Assembly: GCA_017551645.1 (NCBI GenBank)
Contig: JAFZLE010000354.1
Span: 1-5,496, forward strand
Origin: Clostridia bacterium
GTDB taxonomy: Bacteria; Bacillota; Clostridia; Christensenellales; Aristaeellaceae
Length of the DNA: 5,496 bases
Direction of reading: 5' to 3'
Numbering within the stretch: position 1 is the stretch's first letter; each line of letters begins with the position of its first letter. Below, piece by piece: positions 1 to 5,496 of the stretch. The translations under genes and the position numbers were made by a program. The notes under the pieces are model-generated. The model did no database searches, was not told where the DNA came from, and saw only the letters and a list, made by a program, of their open reading frames with translations.

Positions 1-1
1 C

Positions 2-112
2 GCGCTGCACGGCGTAAGCCGGACATACGAGAGGGTATTAGTAAGACAGCGCGACTTTGGCGAGGCGATGAAGATCGCCGAAGAACTGTTCGGGGACGAT
101 CTGGACAGATGA
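2..112 (+). CDS. 3' end of an unidentified gene (36 codons visible)
   Basis: The frame starting at base 2 is open to a TGA at 110-112 and reads ALHGVSRTYERVLVRQRDFG followed by EAMKIAEELFGDDLDR. The start lies outside the window. The tail is charged and looks helical and soluble. I do not recognise the family from 36 residues. By hand count the stretch is about 57% G+C, like most of the window. Its stop overlaps the start of the next gene as ATGA, which is typical of translational coupling within an operon and supports this frame as real coding sequence. The function is unknown. Confidence 0.55.
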   Translation, partial: ALHGVSRTYERVLVRQRDFGEAMKIAEELFGDDLDR

Positions 113-402
113 CGGACAGAGGATCAGAACCCAAAACGGATACAAAGCGGGTATTGGCACGTTTATTTGTGAGAATAACAGTCGCTGTTTTTGCTATACT
201 CTTTGTCTGTTTTTGTCTGGGAAATTGGCTCATGAGTTACAAAGACTTGGATGCACCGCCTTCTAGTTTTGATCGCTACATGAATATGTATCGTGCAGGG
301 GTACGAATTAAGGAATTGTCTGAAAGTCTTTTTGCCATAACACTTATTCCTCTTTTGATAACCGGTTTATGCTATTTCATTAAGAAAAGAATTCAAAAAT
401 AG
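109..402 (+). CDS. Small two-helix membrane protein, unknown function
   Basis: This is a 97-residue hypothetical protein. A polar, charged N-terminus (about residues 1-19) precedes a first hydrophobic segment at about 20-42. A loop of about 30 residues follows, containing DAPPSSFDRYMNMY, then a second hydrophobic segment at about 73-91 and a basic tail, KKRIQK. Lysines and arginines at both ends suggest that both termini are cytoplasmic, with the loop outside. No catalytic motif was recognised. The ATG lies inside the stop of the upstream frame (ATGA), and there is no good Shine-Dalgarno, so expression would depend on coupling. Its composition is odd: bases 121-402 are about 38% G+C by hand count, against about 57% in the gene it overlaps and higher still in the wall genes. 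This suggests recent acquisition or weak selection. An in-frame GTG at 169 is a possible alternative start but also lacks a ribosome binding site. It runs convergent to rplJL. Confidence 0.6.
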   Translation: MTDRGSEPKTDTKRVLARLFVRITVAVFAILFVCFCLGNWLMSYKDLDAPPSSFDRYMNMYRAGVRIKELSESLFAITLIPLLITGLCYFIKKRIQK

Positions 403-465
403 ACACGCTTTCTGAACAGGCGGATCATCAGAGAGGACAAAGCAAGACGAAGAGCGACACGGTGG

Positions 466-507
466 AGTAAATAACACGGACGCCGCGGAAAAATCCGCGG
501 CGTCCGT
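466..507 (-). terminator. Intrinsic terminator of the rplJ-rplL operon
   Basis: Bases 477-489 and 494-506 are perfect 13-bp inverted repeats (CGGACGCCGCGGA and its complement) around a 4-base loop, extended to 14 bp by the 476/507 pair. On the - strand the stem is followed by a T-rich tail (TGTTATTTAC). It begins 16 bases beyond the rplL stop. Read on the + strand the stem has no T tract, so it serves mainly rplJL. Its stem could still slow transcripts arriving from 109-402. Confidence 0.9.
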
Positions 508-522
508 ATAAGTGAAAGGAAA

Positions 523-894
523 TTACTTGATCTCGATGGTGGCGCCGACTTCGGCGAACTTCTTCTTGATCTCCTCGGCGGCTTCCTTGGCCACGTTCTC
601 CTTGAGGGTCTTGGGAGCTTCGTCTACAACAGCCTTGGCTTCCTTCAGGCCCAGTTCGGGGCACACTTCGCGGACGACCTTGATGACCTTGATCTTCTCG
701 GGGCCAACTTCCTTGAGCACCACGTCGAACTCGGTCTTCTCTTCAACAGCCTCAGCAGCGGCGGCGGGGCCGGCGGCTACGGCAACGGGGGCGGCGGCGG
801 AAACGCCGAACTTCTCTTCCATGGCCTTTACCAGGTCGGCCAGCTCGAGAATAGTCATGCCTTCAACGGCAGAAATGATCTCCTGAATATTCAT
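523..894 (-). CDS. rplL: 50S ribosomal protein L7/L12
   Basis: This is the ribosomal stalk protein. Dimers bind the C-terminal helix of L10 and recruit the GTPase factors EF-Tu, EF-G, IF2 and RF3 to the 50S subunit. The 123 residues match the family length. Residues 1-32 ([20 protein letters not shown] onward) form the helical dimerisation domain. Residues about 33-52 are the flexible Ala/Pro/Gly/Val hinge ([18 protein letters not shown]). Residues about 53-123 form the globular factor-binding domain, with the hallmark [21 protein letters not shown] and [12 protein letters not shown] segments. The ATG at 894 is preceded by GGAGG (901-905) at 6 bases. It lies 36 bases downstream of rplJ, and its own ribosome binding site fits the need for four to six L12 copies per L10. 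A strong hairpin terminator follows, and rpoB does not follow within the visible sequence. Confidence 0.98.
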   Translation of the reverse strand: MNIQEIISAVEGMTILELADLVKAMEEKFGVSAAAPVAVAAGPAAAAEAVEEKTEFDVVLKEVGPEKIKVIKVVREVCPELGLKEAKAVVDEAPKTLKENVAKEAAEEIKKKFAEVGATIEIK

Positions 895-930
895 GATAAA
901 CCTCCAATTATTAGTTAGGTAAGATAGGGA

Positions 931-1449
931 TTATTCTTCGCCGGCCAGCTTTTTGCGGTAGGCCTCTACCACGCGGGCGAAGCCGCTTACTGCGCTCATC
1001 AGGCTGCCCATGAAGCGGGCGATAAGCACTTCCTTGCTGGGCAGTTCAGCCAGAGCCTGCACGCCTGCGGCATCCAGATAGGCGCCGTCGCACGCGCCGC
1101 CCTTAATGGCGAGCTTCTTGGTCTTCTTGCCGTATTCTGCGGCGATCTTCGCGGGAGCGATCATATCCTCGTAGCCAAAGGCCACGGCGGTGGGACCCTC
1201 CAGCAGGGCTTTGAGCTGCTCTCCGTAGGGAGTCTGCTCGGTCGCCAGGTGGATCATGGAGTTCTTGATAACGGTGTATTCAACGCCGGCTTTGCGGAAC
1301 TCATTTCTCAGAGCGGTATCCTCGGCCACCGTAAGACCCCTAAAATCCACCAGCACCACGGTAGACGCCTTGCTGAACTTCTCCTTGAGAGTTTCAACGG
1401 CGGCTTCCTTGGCTAATCTTGCGGAAGACTTCTTTTCGATTTCGGACAT
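931..1449 (-). CDS. rplJ: 50S ribosomal protein L10
   Basis: L10 anchors L7/L12 dimers to the 23S rRNA at the base of the stalk. As the L10(L12) complex it also represses its own mRNA. The 172 residues show the family pattern: a basic RNA-binding N-terminal part with TVVLVDFRGLTVAEDTALRN (about residues 30-49), then AGVEYTVIKNSMIHLA, then LLEGPTAVAFGYED, and a C-terminal helix ending GFARVVEAYRKKLAGEE that carries the L12 dimers. The start was set at the ATG at 1447-1449 (MSEIEKKS) because GGAGGTG lies 8 bases upstream (1458-1464) and L10 homologues begin here. A longer frame reaching back to 1572 only reads through the regulatory leader. It is the first gene of the rplJ-rplL operon. Confidence 0.98.
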   Translation of the reverse strand: MSEIEKKSSARLAKEAAVETLKEKFSKASTVVLVDFRGLTVAEDTALRNEFRKAGVEYTVIKNSMIHLATEQTPYGEQLKALLEGPTAVAFGYEDMIAPAKIAAEYGKKTKKLAIKGGACDGAYLDAAGVQALAELPSKEVLIARFMGSLMSAVSGFARVVEAYRKKLAGEE

Positions 1450-1488
1450 TCTGTTAACACCTCCATTCCCGTCCAGCTTTTTGACGGT

Positions 1489-1520
1489 AAATAAACGCCC
1501 CTGCGATGGGCGCAAGGGCG
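1489..1520 (-). terminator. Transcription attenuator in the rplJ leader
   Basis: On the - strand, arm 1520-1511 (CGCCCTTGCG) pairs with arm 1505-1496 (CGCAGGGGCG) over 10 bp with a single G-U pair, around the loop CCCAT. It is followed directly by TTTATTT (1495-1489). This is a good intrinsic terminator placed 39 bases before the L10 start codon, so it must act within the leader. That fits the attenuation known for rplJL in Bacillus subtilis. It competes with the antiterminator helix listed separately. Confidence 0.8.
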
Positions 1521-1553
1521 GTAATCTCATAAGAAAAAACCTTCCGTCGCGCC
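1509..1553 (-). promoter_or_regulatory. Candidate antiterminator helix of the L10 leader
   Basis: On the RNA, GGCGCGA (1553-1547) can pair with TTGCGCC (1515-1509) over 7 bp with one G-U. After a C/C mismatch, G1545 and G1544 also pair with C1517 and C1518. This uses most of the upstream arm of the terminator and so excludes it. Its 5' strand overlaps the 3' side of the L10 kink-turn. Protein binding there would free the terminator, which is the logic expected for feedback repression. The pairing is read by eye and not computed. Confidence 0.55.
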
Positions 1554-1626
1554 TCGGCGGGCATCGGACCAAACGTCCGGATTTACGCTTTCGCGCCCGC
1601 TGTCTGTGGCACAGGGCTTTTTACCG
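1544..1626 (-). ncRNA. L10 leader: r-protein binding domain
   Basis: The transcript upstream of rplJ carries the signature of the Gram-positive L10 leader. CAGACAGCGGGCG (from about 1606) lies on the 5' side and CCCGCCGAGGCG (1561-1550) on the 3' side. GCGGGC (1600-1595) pairs perfectly with GCCCGC (1562-1557). GCC (1610-1608) pairs with GGC (1553-1551), leaving ACAGACA opposite CGA as an asymmetric internal loop, the kink-turn-like site recognised by L10(L12). Between the arms are two small hairpins: GCGC/GCGT capped by a GAAA tetraloop (1596-1585) and CGGAC/GTCCG with the loop GTTTG (1579-1565). The motif assignment comes from memory of the family. The pairings are seen directly. Confidence 0.8.
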
Positions 1627-1632
1627 ACGGAT

Positions 1633-1661
1633 ATTCTATCACCTGCAAGATTAATAGTCAA
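1633..1661 (-). promoter_or_regulatory. Sigma-A-type promoter of rplJ-rplL
   Basis: On the - strand, TTGACT (1661-1656), a 17-base spacer and TAGAAT (1638-1633) form a near-consensus housekeeping promoter. TG one base before the -10 box makes it an extended -10. Transcription should begin near 1625-1628, giving a leader of about 180 bases before rplJ. A strong promoter is expected for a ribosomal protein operon. Confidence 0.85.
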
Positions 1662-1680
1662 GTTAAAGCTTGTTTAAGCC

Positions 1681-1710
1681 TTGAAATACAAGAGGGTTAT
1701 TTGTTATAAT
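1681..1710 (+). promoter_or_regulatory. Sigma-A-type promoter of the wall-synthesis operon
   Basis: TTGAAA (1681-1686), an 18-base spacer and a perfect TATAAT (1705-1710) with an upstream TG (1702-1703) form an extended -10 promoter. The predicted start is near 1717, so the leader is only about 20 bases and has no room for a riboswitch. Its -35 box is 19 bases from that of the divergent rplJ promoter, so polymerases at the two sites could interfere. Confidence 0.8.
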
Positions 1711-1736
1711 ATACCAAGTATAAAATCGGAGGAGAT

Positions 1737-2237
1737 ATGCCCGCTGCTTACAGGACCGTCGCGCTGCTGATGAGATATCCTCTGGCCGCGCTGGGAGTTT
1801 TGATCACGCTGAGAGGCGCGTACATGGCGCTTGTAGACCTGCGCCGCGCCGCGCGCATCCGCCGCCAGGAGGGGGTGGACTCCGCCGTGGCGGTGCTGTT
1901 CTGCCTGCCGTCGGACAGGGAGGGCAAAGGCAAGCGCGTGCCCCTTACCCGTTCCGGCTGCGTGGGCAGCTCGGGCAGCGCGGACGTGAGCGTGAAGGAC
2001 TGCGGGCTCAAGGCGCGGCATTTCGAATACGATATACGTGACGGGATGATGGAAGTCAGGCCCCTTCCGGGTGCCAAGGTCTCCAGGGTCAAACCGGGGG
2101 ACGGCGCGCTCAAAGTCAAGCCCGGCGAAAAGCTGCTGGCGGGCAATGCGGTCATATATTTCAAACTGATCAGGCGGGCTGCGAAGCCCGTTTCCCCGGG
2201 ATACAGACGCGTGTATAAAAGAAAGGGCGGCAAATGA
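1737..2237 (+). CDS. Membrane-anchored FHA-like domain protein
   Basis: This is a 166-residue protein with one N-terminal membrane segment (about residues 8-33), a basic linker (RRAARIRR) and a beta-rich domain from about 52 to 145. The domain follows the FHA pattern: PLTRSGCVGSSGSADVSVKD, then LKARHFEYDIRDGMMEVRPL, then GEKLLAGNAVIYFKL. FHA domains normally bind phosphothreonine, but three usual ligand residues look replaced. The Arg after the first conserved Gly is Ser78, the Ser of S-x-x-H is Lys92 (the His at 95 remains), and the Asn of the N-G loop is absent. It may therefore act as a phospho-independent adaptor for the wall synthase encoded next. GGAGG (1728-1732) is only 4 bases from the ATG, slightly tight, but no better start was found. 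The stop overlaps the next start as ATGA. The FHA assignment rests on pattern and gene context. Confidence 0.7.
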   Translation: MPAAYRTVALLMRYPLAALGVLITLRGAYMALVDLRRAARIRRQEGVDSAVAVLFCLPSDREGKGKRVPLTRSGCVGSSGSADVSVKDCGLKARHFEYDIRDGMMEVRPLPGAKVSRVKPGDGALKVKPGEKLLAGNAVIYFKLIRRAAKPVSPGYRRVYKRKGGK

Positions 2238-3565
2238 AGCTGATCGGCCGGAATAAAGACAAAACGGCGATAGACAACTACCGCAAACTGATCTCACGCG
2301 CCTACGAAACGCCTCTGATGCTGCTTATAATGGTGTTTCAGGCGGCGTGCATGGGGCTTATGGCGTTCAAGGACGGGGGGATCAACCGGTTCTGTGTTGT
2401 CATGGCTTTCGCGCTGCCGTTAGGCACCTGGGGGCTTACTTACGTAATAAACAAACTGATATACGCGGACAAGGCGCTGATACTGCTTACGGCATTCCTG
2501 GCAAGCCTGGGCGTGATAACCCTAAGGGCGGTGCTGATATCTCCAGCGAAAGCCATATCACAGGCAGAGGTTTTGCCTTTGGGCTGCGCTTTCATGCTGC
2601 TTGGCGCGCTTCTTATACACTTTTTGCGAATAAGGGGCTGGCTGGTGTGGCTGCTGATGGTGTTCTGCGCGGCGTTAATGGTGATGCCCTTCGCGTTCAC
2701 CACCGCGTCCAGCGCGAAAAGCTGGATAAGGCTGTGGGGCCGCCAGCTGCAGCCCTCGGAGTTTGTGAAGCCCGCGCTGGTTGTGATACTGGCGTACGGG
2801 TTCACCCGGGGCAGCAGGGCAAAGGACTGGTTCGTGTACGCTTTTTACGCGGCGGGGCTGTGCGTTATACTGCTTCTGCAGAAGGATCTGGGAGCCGTGC
2901 TGCTGTACTTTCTGCTGACAGCGGCCATGTTTTCGGTGGGCACGGGCAGATGGAAGCTGGCGCTGGTGGCGCTGGTGTTCGCGGCGGCAGTCGGCGCGGT
3001 GTTCGTGTCTTTCGCGGACAGGATACCCGGCTTTTCCTACCTGGCCGCCCGCATCGACATCTGGCGCGACCCCTGGAACAGCCAGAGGGAGGAGAGCCGC
3101 CAGATAGTGCAGGGGCTCATGTCCATATCCAGCGGAGGCCTGTTCGGGGCGGGACTGGGATTGTCCGCCGCCCGGAAAGTGGCAGTGGTGGCGTCGGATT
3201 ACATATTTGCCGCAGTATGCGAGGAATTTGGCATAGTATTCGCGTTTTCGGTCATCTGTGTGTACGCCATAATGCTGATCAGGGGCTGCGGAGTCGCCAT
3301 GAGCGCCCGGGGACGTTTTTATGCGCTGGCAGCCTTTGGAAGCGTGTTTGAGCTGACCAGCCAGATGCTGCTCATAGTCATGGGCAACCTGCATATATTG
3401 CCGCTCACGGGGGTGACGCTGCCGTTCGTGAGCGAGGGCGGCAGCAGTCTGTGCGGCAGCATGCTGCTTATCGGCCTGGTACTGGGCGTGAGCGCCTTGA
3501 ACGCCAAGGACGAGTATGATGATCTGAAGAGCCTTGAAATGCGGGGCGGGAGGCTTAAACTGTGA
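2234..3565 (+). CDS. SEDS peptidoglycan glycosyltransferase (FtsW/RodA/SpoVE family)
   Basis: This is a polytopic membrane enzyme that polymerises lipid II into glycan strands, working with a class B PBP. The 443 residues have about ten hydrophobic segments. Family motifs appear in order: SAKSWIRLWGRQLQPSEFVK (160-179), with the conserved Trp164; QKDLGA (216-221); SISSGGLFGAGLG (297-309); SDYIFAAVCEEFG (321-333), where Asp322 aligns with the essential Asp of RodA (D262 in E. coli by my alignment); and LPLTGVTLPFVSEGGSS (389-405). The last motif usually reads SYGG, and here Glu401 replaces Tyr. The N-terminus carries about 25 polar cytoplasmic residues. The ATG overlaps the upstream stop, and the local Shine-Dalgarno is weak (AAAGGGCGG), so translation is probably coupled. 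RodA and FtsW cannot be told apart from sequence alone; the pairing with a PbpA-type PBP favours a RodA-like role in elongation. Confidence 0.95.
   Translation: MKLIGRNKDKTAIDNYRKLISRAYETPLMLLIMVFQAACMGLMAFKDGGINRFCVVMAFALPLGTWGLTYVINKLIYADKALILLTAFLASLGVITLRAVLISPAKAISQAEVLPLGCAFMLLGALLIHFLRIRGWLVWLLMVFCAALMVMPFAFTTASSAKSWIRLWGRQLQPSEFVKPALVVILAYGFTRGSRAKDWFVYAFYAAGLCVILLLQKDLGAVLLYFLLTAAMFSVGTGRWKLALVALVFAAAVGAVFVSFADRIPGFSYLAARIDIWRDPWNSQREESRQIVQGLMSISSGGLFGAGLGLSAARKVAVVASDYIFAAVCEEFGIVFAFSVICVYAIMLIRGCGVAMSARGRFYALAAFGSVFELTSQMLLIVMGNLHILPLTGVTLPFVSEGGSSLCGSMLLIGLVLGVSALNAKDEYDDLKSLEMRGGRLKL
3548..3553 (+). promoter_or_regulatory. Ribosome binding site deciding a GTG start
   Basis: GGGAGG lies inside the last codons of the SEDS gene, 8 bases before the GTG at 3562. 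It supports that GTG as the PBP start. The GTG overlaps the SEDS stop (GTGA), and the resulting Met-Lys-Arg-Ile-Arg-Arg N-terminus precedes the membrane anchor as expected. Confidence 0.75.
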
Positions 3566-4977
3566 AACGGATCAGAAGGCAGATATGCGCCCTGTGCGCG
3601 TTCCTGTGCGCGCTGAGCCTTCTGACGATGCTGGTGTTCTCGCTGAGCGTAAGCGCCAACGGCGCCAGGTGGCTGAACCGCGCCCAGAATACCCGCATAC
3701 AGGAGGCACGCAAAACCACGGTGCAGGGCACGCTGTACGACAGCGCCCTGACGCCCCTCGCGTACAGCGCGCGGGCGGGGGAAAGGGAGTATATAAGCGA
3801 CCGGGCGGCGCGGCTTTCTCTGTCCCATGTGATAGGCGATCAGAAGGGCATGAGCGAGACGGGAGCCGAGATCCGCTTTGCCACCACGCTTTTGGGCATG
3901 ACGGACAAGACAGGCACCGATAAGACGCTCCAGTCGCTGATGGGCGACGACCCGGTAGGCTACGATATAGTATTGACCGTAAACGCGGAGCTCAACAAAT
4001 ACGTCGCGTCCCTGTTCCCCGAGGGCGCGCGGGGCGCGTGTGTTATAATAAACTACAAAACGGGCGAGATACTCTGCAAGGTGTCGCTGCCCGCGTTCGA
4101 TCCGGCGCGTATGGATGCTCCCGTAGAGGATACCGCGTACTATGACCGCGCCACGCAGTTCCGCTACGCGCCGGGTTCCGTGTTCAAGATAGTGACACTG
4201 TCCGCCGCTTTGGAGGCTATCCCCGGGGTGCTGGAGGAAAAGTTCAACTGCGACGGCGAATGGGATTTCGCGGGCAGCGTCATCCGCTGCGCGGGCGGCA
4301 CAGCCCATGGGGAGATCACGCTTAAGGAAGCCTTCGCCAAAAGCTGCAACATCACTTTCGCGTCCCTCGCTTACAAAATGGGGGCGGAGAGGCTCAGGGC
4401 GGAGGCAGAGAAGTTCGGCTTCAACACCGAATTCCAGTTTGACGACGTCATAATGTACGCTTCCCGCTGCTTAAACACGTCCGACTCCGAGGGCGACCTT
4501 ATCCAGGCGGGCTTCGGCCAGGGCACCACGGACGTCACGCCCCTGCACATGGCCATGATAAGCGGCGCGATTGCCAACGGCGGCGTGATGATGGAGCCGC
4601 GCCTGGTAAAAGAAGTCAGGCGGCACTCCGGGCTCGTGATATCGAAAACCCAGGCGAAGGAATACATCACATGCGTGGATCCGGAGCTGGCCAACACGGT
4701 GGCGTACTACATGTACGAGACGGTCAAAAGCGGCACGGGCAGCCGGGCGAACATAAGCGGATACACGGATGGCTTTATCTGCGGCAAGACGGGCTCGGCG
4801 GAGACCTCGTCGGACAAAAACAGCCAGACCAACGCCTGGTACACGGGTTTCTTATACAGGGATGAAGCGCATCCCTACGCCATAGCGGTAATAGTGGAAC
4901 AGGGCGGCGCGGGGGGCAGTGTTGCCGCGCCCATAGCCGCCAAAGCACTCAAAAAAGCAATAGATCTGGGATTATGA
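3562..4977 (+). CDS. Class B penicillin-binding protein (PbpA type), D,D-transpeptidase
   Basis: This enzyme crosslinks peptidoglycan stem peptides outside the membrane as the partner of the SEDS glycosyltransferase. Its 471 residues comprise a short basic cytoplasmic start, a membrane anchor (about 7-30), a small N-terminal pedestal region (about 35-130) and the transpeptidase domain (about 135-468). All three catalytic motifs are intact: S206-V-F-K209 with the nucleophilic Ser, S261-C-N263, and K409-T-G411 in CGKTGSAET. Family segments [20 protein letters not shown] (158-177) and [14 protein letters not shown] (318-331) are also present. The short pedestal, the LAYS segment after the anchor and the SCN motif resemble mycobacterial PbpA more than the large PBP2 or PBP3. 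The Arg normally found in the first pedestal motif is Gln55 here. It starts with GTG overlapping the SEDS stop and is followed 14 bases later by the MoxR gene. Confidence 0.95.
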   Translation: MKRIRRQICALCAFLCALSLLTMLVFSLSVSANGARWLNRAQNTRIQEARKTTVQGTLYDSALTPLAYSARAGEREYISDRAARLSLSHVIGDQKGMSETGAEIRFATTLLGMTDKTGTDKTLQSLMGDDPVGYDIVLTVNAELNKYVASLFPEGARGACVIINYKTGEILCKVSLPAFDPARMDAPVEDTAYYDRATQFRYAPGSVFKIVTLSAALEAIPGVLEEKFNCDGEWDFAGSVIRCAGGTAHGEITLKEAFAKSCNITFASLAYKMGAERLRAEAEKFGFNTEFQFDDVIMYASRCLNTSDSEGDLIQAGFGQGTTDVTPLHMAMISGAIANGGVMMEPRLVKEVRRHSGLVISKTQAKEYITCVDPELANTVAYYMYETVKSGTGSRANISGYTDGFICGKTGSAETSSDKNSQTNAWYTGFLYRDEAHPYAIAVIVEQGGAGGSVAAPIAAKALKKAIDLGL

Positions 4978-4991
4978 CAGGAGGAAACGCC

Positions 4992-5496
4992 ATGAATGTT
5001 CAGCAGTTCGCATCATCCATCCGCGAGAACGTGTCACGCGTCATCGTAGGCAAGGACAACGAGATCAACCTGATTATCACCGCGATCCTGGCGGGAGGGC
5101 ACGTGCTTATGGAGGACGTGCCGGGCACAGGCAAGACGCTTATGGCCAAAACGCTTGCCAGAAGCGTGAACGCCGAGTTCAGGCGTGTGCAGTTCACGCC
5201 CGACCTGCTGCCTACCGACGTGACCGGCTTAAGCGTATTGGACAGGGGCTCGGGAGAGTTCGTGTTCAAGCCCGGTCCCGTGTTCACCAACATACTGCTG
5301 GCGGACGAGATAAACCGCGCCACTCCCCGTACCCAGAGCGCGCTGCTCGAGTGCATGGAGGAAAAACAGGTGACCATAGACGGCGAGACCCGGCGCCTTC
5401 CCAGCCCGTTCATAGTGATCGCTACCCAGAACCCTGTGGAGACCCAGGGCACGTTCCCGCTGCCGGAGGCGCAGATGGACCGCTTCCTGATGCGGC
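4992..5496 (+). CDS. MoxR-family AAA+ ATPase, 5' part (168 codons visible)
   Basis: This is a chaperone-like AAA+ ATPase of the MoxR/RavA clade. These proteins use ATP to remodel or activate partners, often encoded next to DUF58 (von Willebrand-like) and transglutaminase-like membrane proteins. The visible part starts [20 protein letters not shown], then Walker A VPGTGKT (43-49), Walker B LLADEIN (102-108) with catalytic Glu106, sensor 1 Asn147 in ATQNP, and the MoxR signature [15 protein letters not shown] (151-165). The frame runs off the window end, and about half of a usual protein of roughly 310-330 residues is missing. A perfect AGGAGG (4979-4984) lies 7 bases before the ATG, so it can be translated strongly on its own. 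Only 14 bases separate it from the PBP gene and there is no terminator between, which places it in the same operon. Confidence 0.95.
   Translation, partial: MNVQQFASSIRENVSRVIVGKDNEINLIITAILAGGHVLMEDVPGTGKTLMAKTLARSVNAEFRRVQFTPDLLPTDVTGLSVLDRGSGEFVFKPGPVFTNILLADEINRATPRTQSALLECMEEKQVTIDGETRRLPSPFIVIATQNPVETQGTFPLPEAQMDRFLMR

Noticed and set aside
403..475. A possible terminator for the + strand genes after 402
   Set aside because: The hairpin at 476-507 has no T tract in the + direction, and nothing else in this stretch forms a stem that I could see.
1450..1572. A 41-residue N-terminal extension of L10 read back to an ATG at 1572
   Set aside because: It runs through the L10 leader and attenuator, has no homology to L10, and the GGAGGTG before 1449 marks the true start.
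1256..1654. A 132-codon + strand frame across the start of rplJ and its leader
   Set aside because: It is antisense to the L10 coding sequence and the structured leader, and ends just before the divergent promoters. No supporting start signal was seen.
2347..3351. A 334-codon + strand frame within the SEDS gene
   Set aside because: It is an alternate frame of a clear SEDS gene. The product is Gly/Arg/Ala-rich with no motif and no ribosome binding site was noted.
3319..4308. A 329-codon open frame on the - strand opposite the SEDS/PBP junction
   Set aside because: It is antisense to two genes with intact family motifs. It is rich in Arg, Ala, Gly and His, as expected from a GC-rich shadow frame, and has no recognisable domain.
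5000..5452. A 150-codon - strand frame at the right end
   Set aside because: It lies opposite the MoxR gene, whose Walker A, Walker B and sensor motifs are unambiguous.

Overview
The window looks like a chromosomal segment from a fairly GC-rich member of the Bacillota (Clostridia), though the lineage is inferred and not proven. The reasons are the sequences of L10 and L7/L12, an L10-leader RNA with a transcription attenuator (a Gram-positive style of control), strong GGAGG-type ribosome binding sites, and a wall-synthesis gene cluster common in Clostridia and Actinobacteria. No mobile element, CRISPR array, tRNA or rRNA was seen.

Layout. Positions 2-112 hold the 3' end of an unidentified + strand gene. 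It overlaps by ATGA a small, strikingly AT-rich gene for a two-helix membrane protein (109-402). Convergent to these, on the - strand, is the two-gene ribosomal stalk operon rplJ-rplL (1449 down to 523), closed by a perfect GC-rich hairpin terminator at 476-507. Its 5' region (about 1450-1626) folds as an L10 leader, with a kink-turn-like site, a mutually exclusive antiterminator and an intrinsic terminator. Two sigma-A-type promoters, both with extended -10 boxes, lie back to back between 1633 and 1710: one fires leftward into rplJL and one rightward into the wall operon.

The rightward operon (1737 to beyond 5496) is tightly packed. It encodes an N-terminally anchored FHA-like protein, a SEDS glycosyltransferase (FtsW/RodA/SpoVE family), a class B penicillin-binding protein of the mycobacterial PbpA type, and the first 168 codons of a MoxR-family AAA+ ATPase. 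The first three are joined by 4-base stop/start overlaps and the fourth follows after 14 bases with a perfect AGGAGG. The SEDS protein should polymerise lipid II into glycan strands and the PBP should crosslink them, so the two form a two-component peptidoglycan synthase. The FHA-like protein probably acts as a membrane-side adaptor.

The gene order recalls the actinobacterial fhaB-pstP-rodA-pbpA-pknA-pknB cluster, but no Ser/Thr kinase or phosphatase is present in the visible part. The FHA domain also appears to lack the residues that normally bind phosphothreonine. The most interesting points are this apparently phospho-independent FHA, the compositional outlier at 109-402, and the resolvable L10 attenuator.
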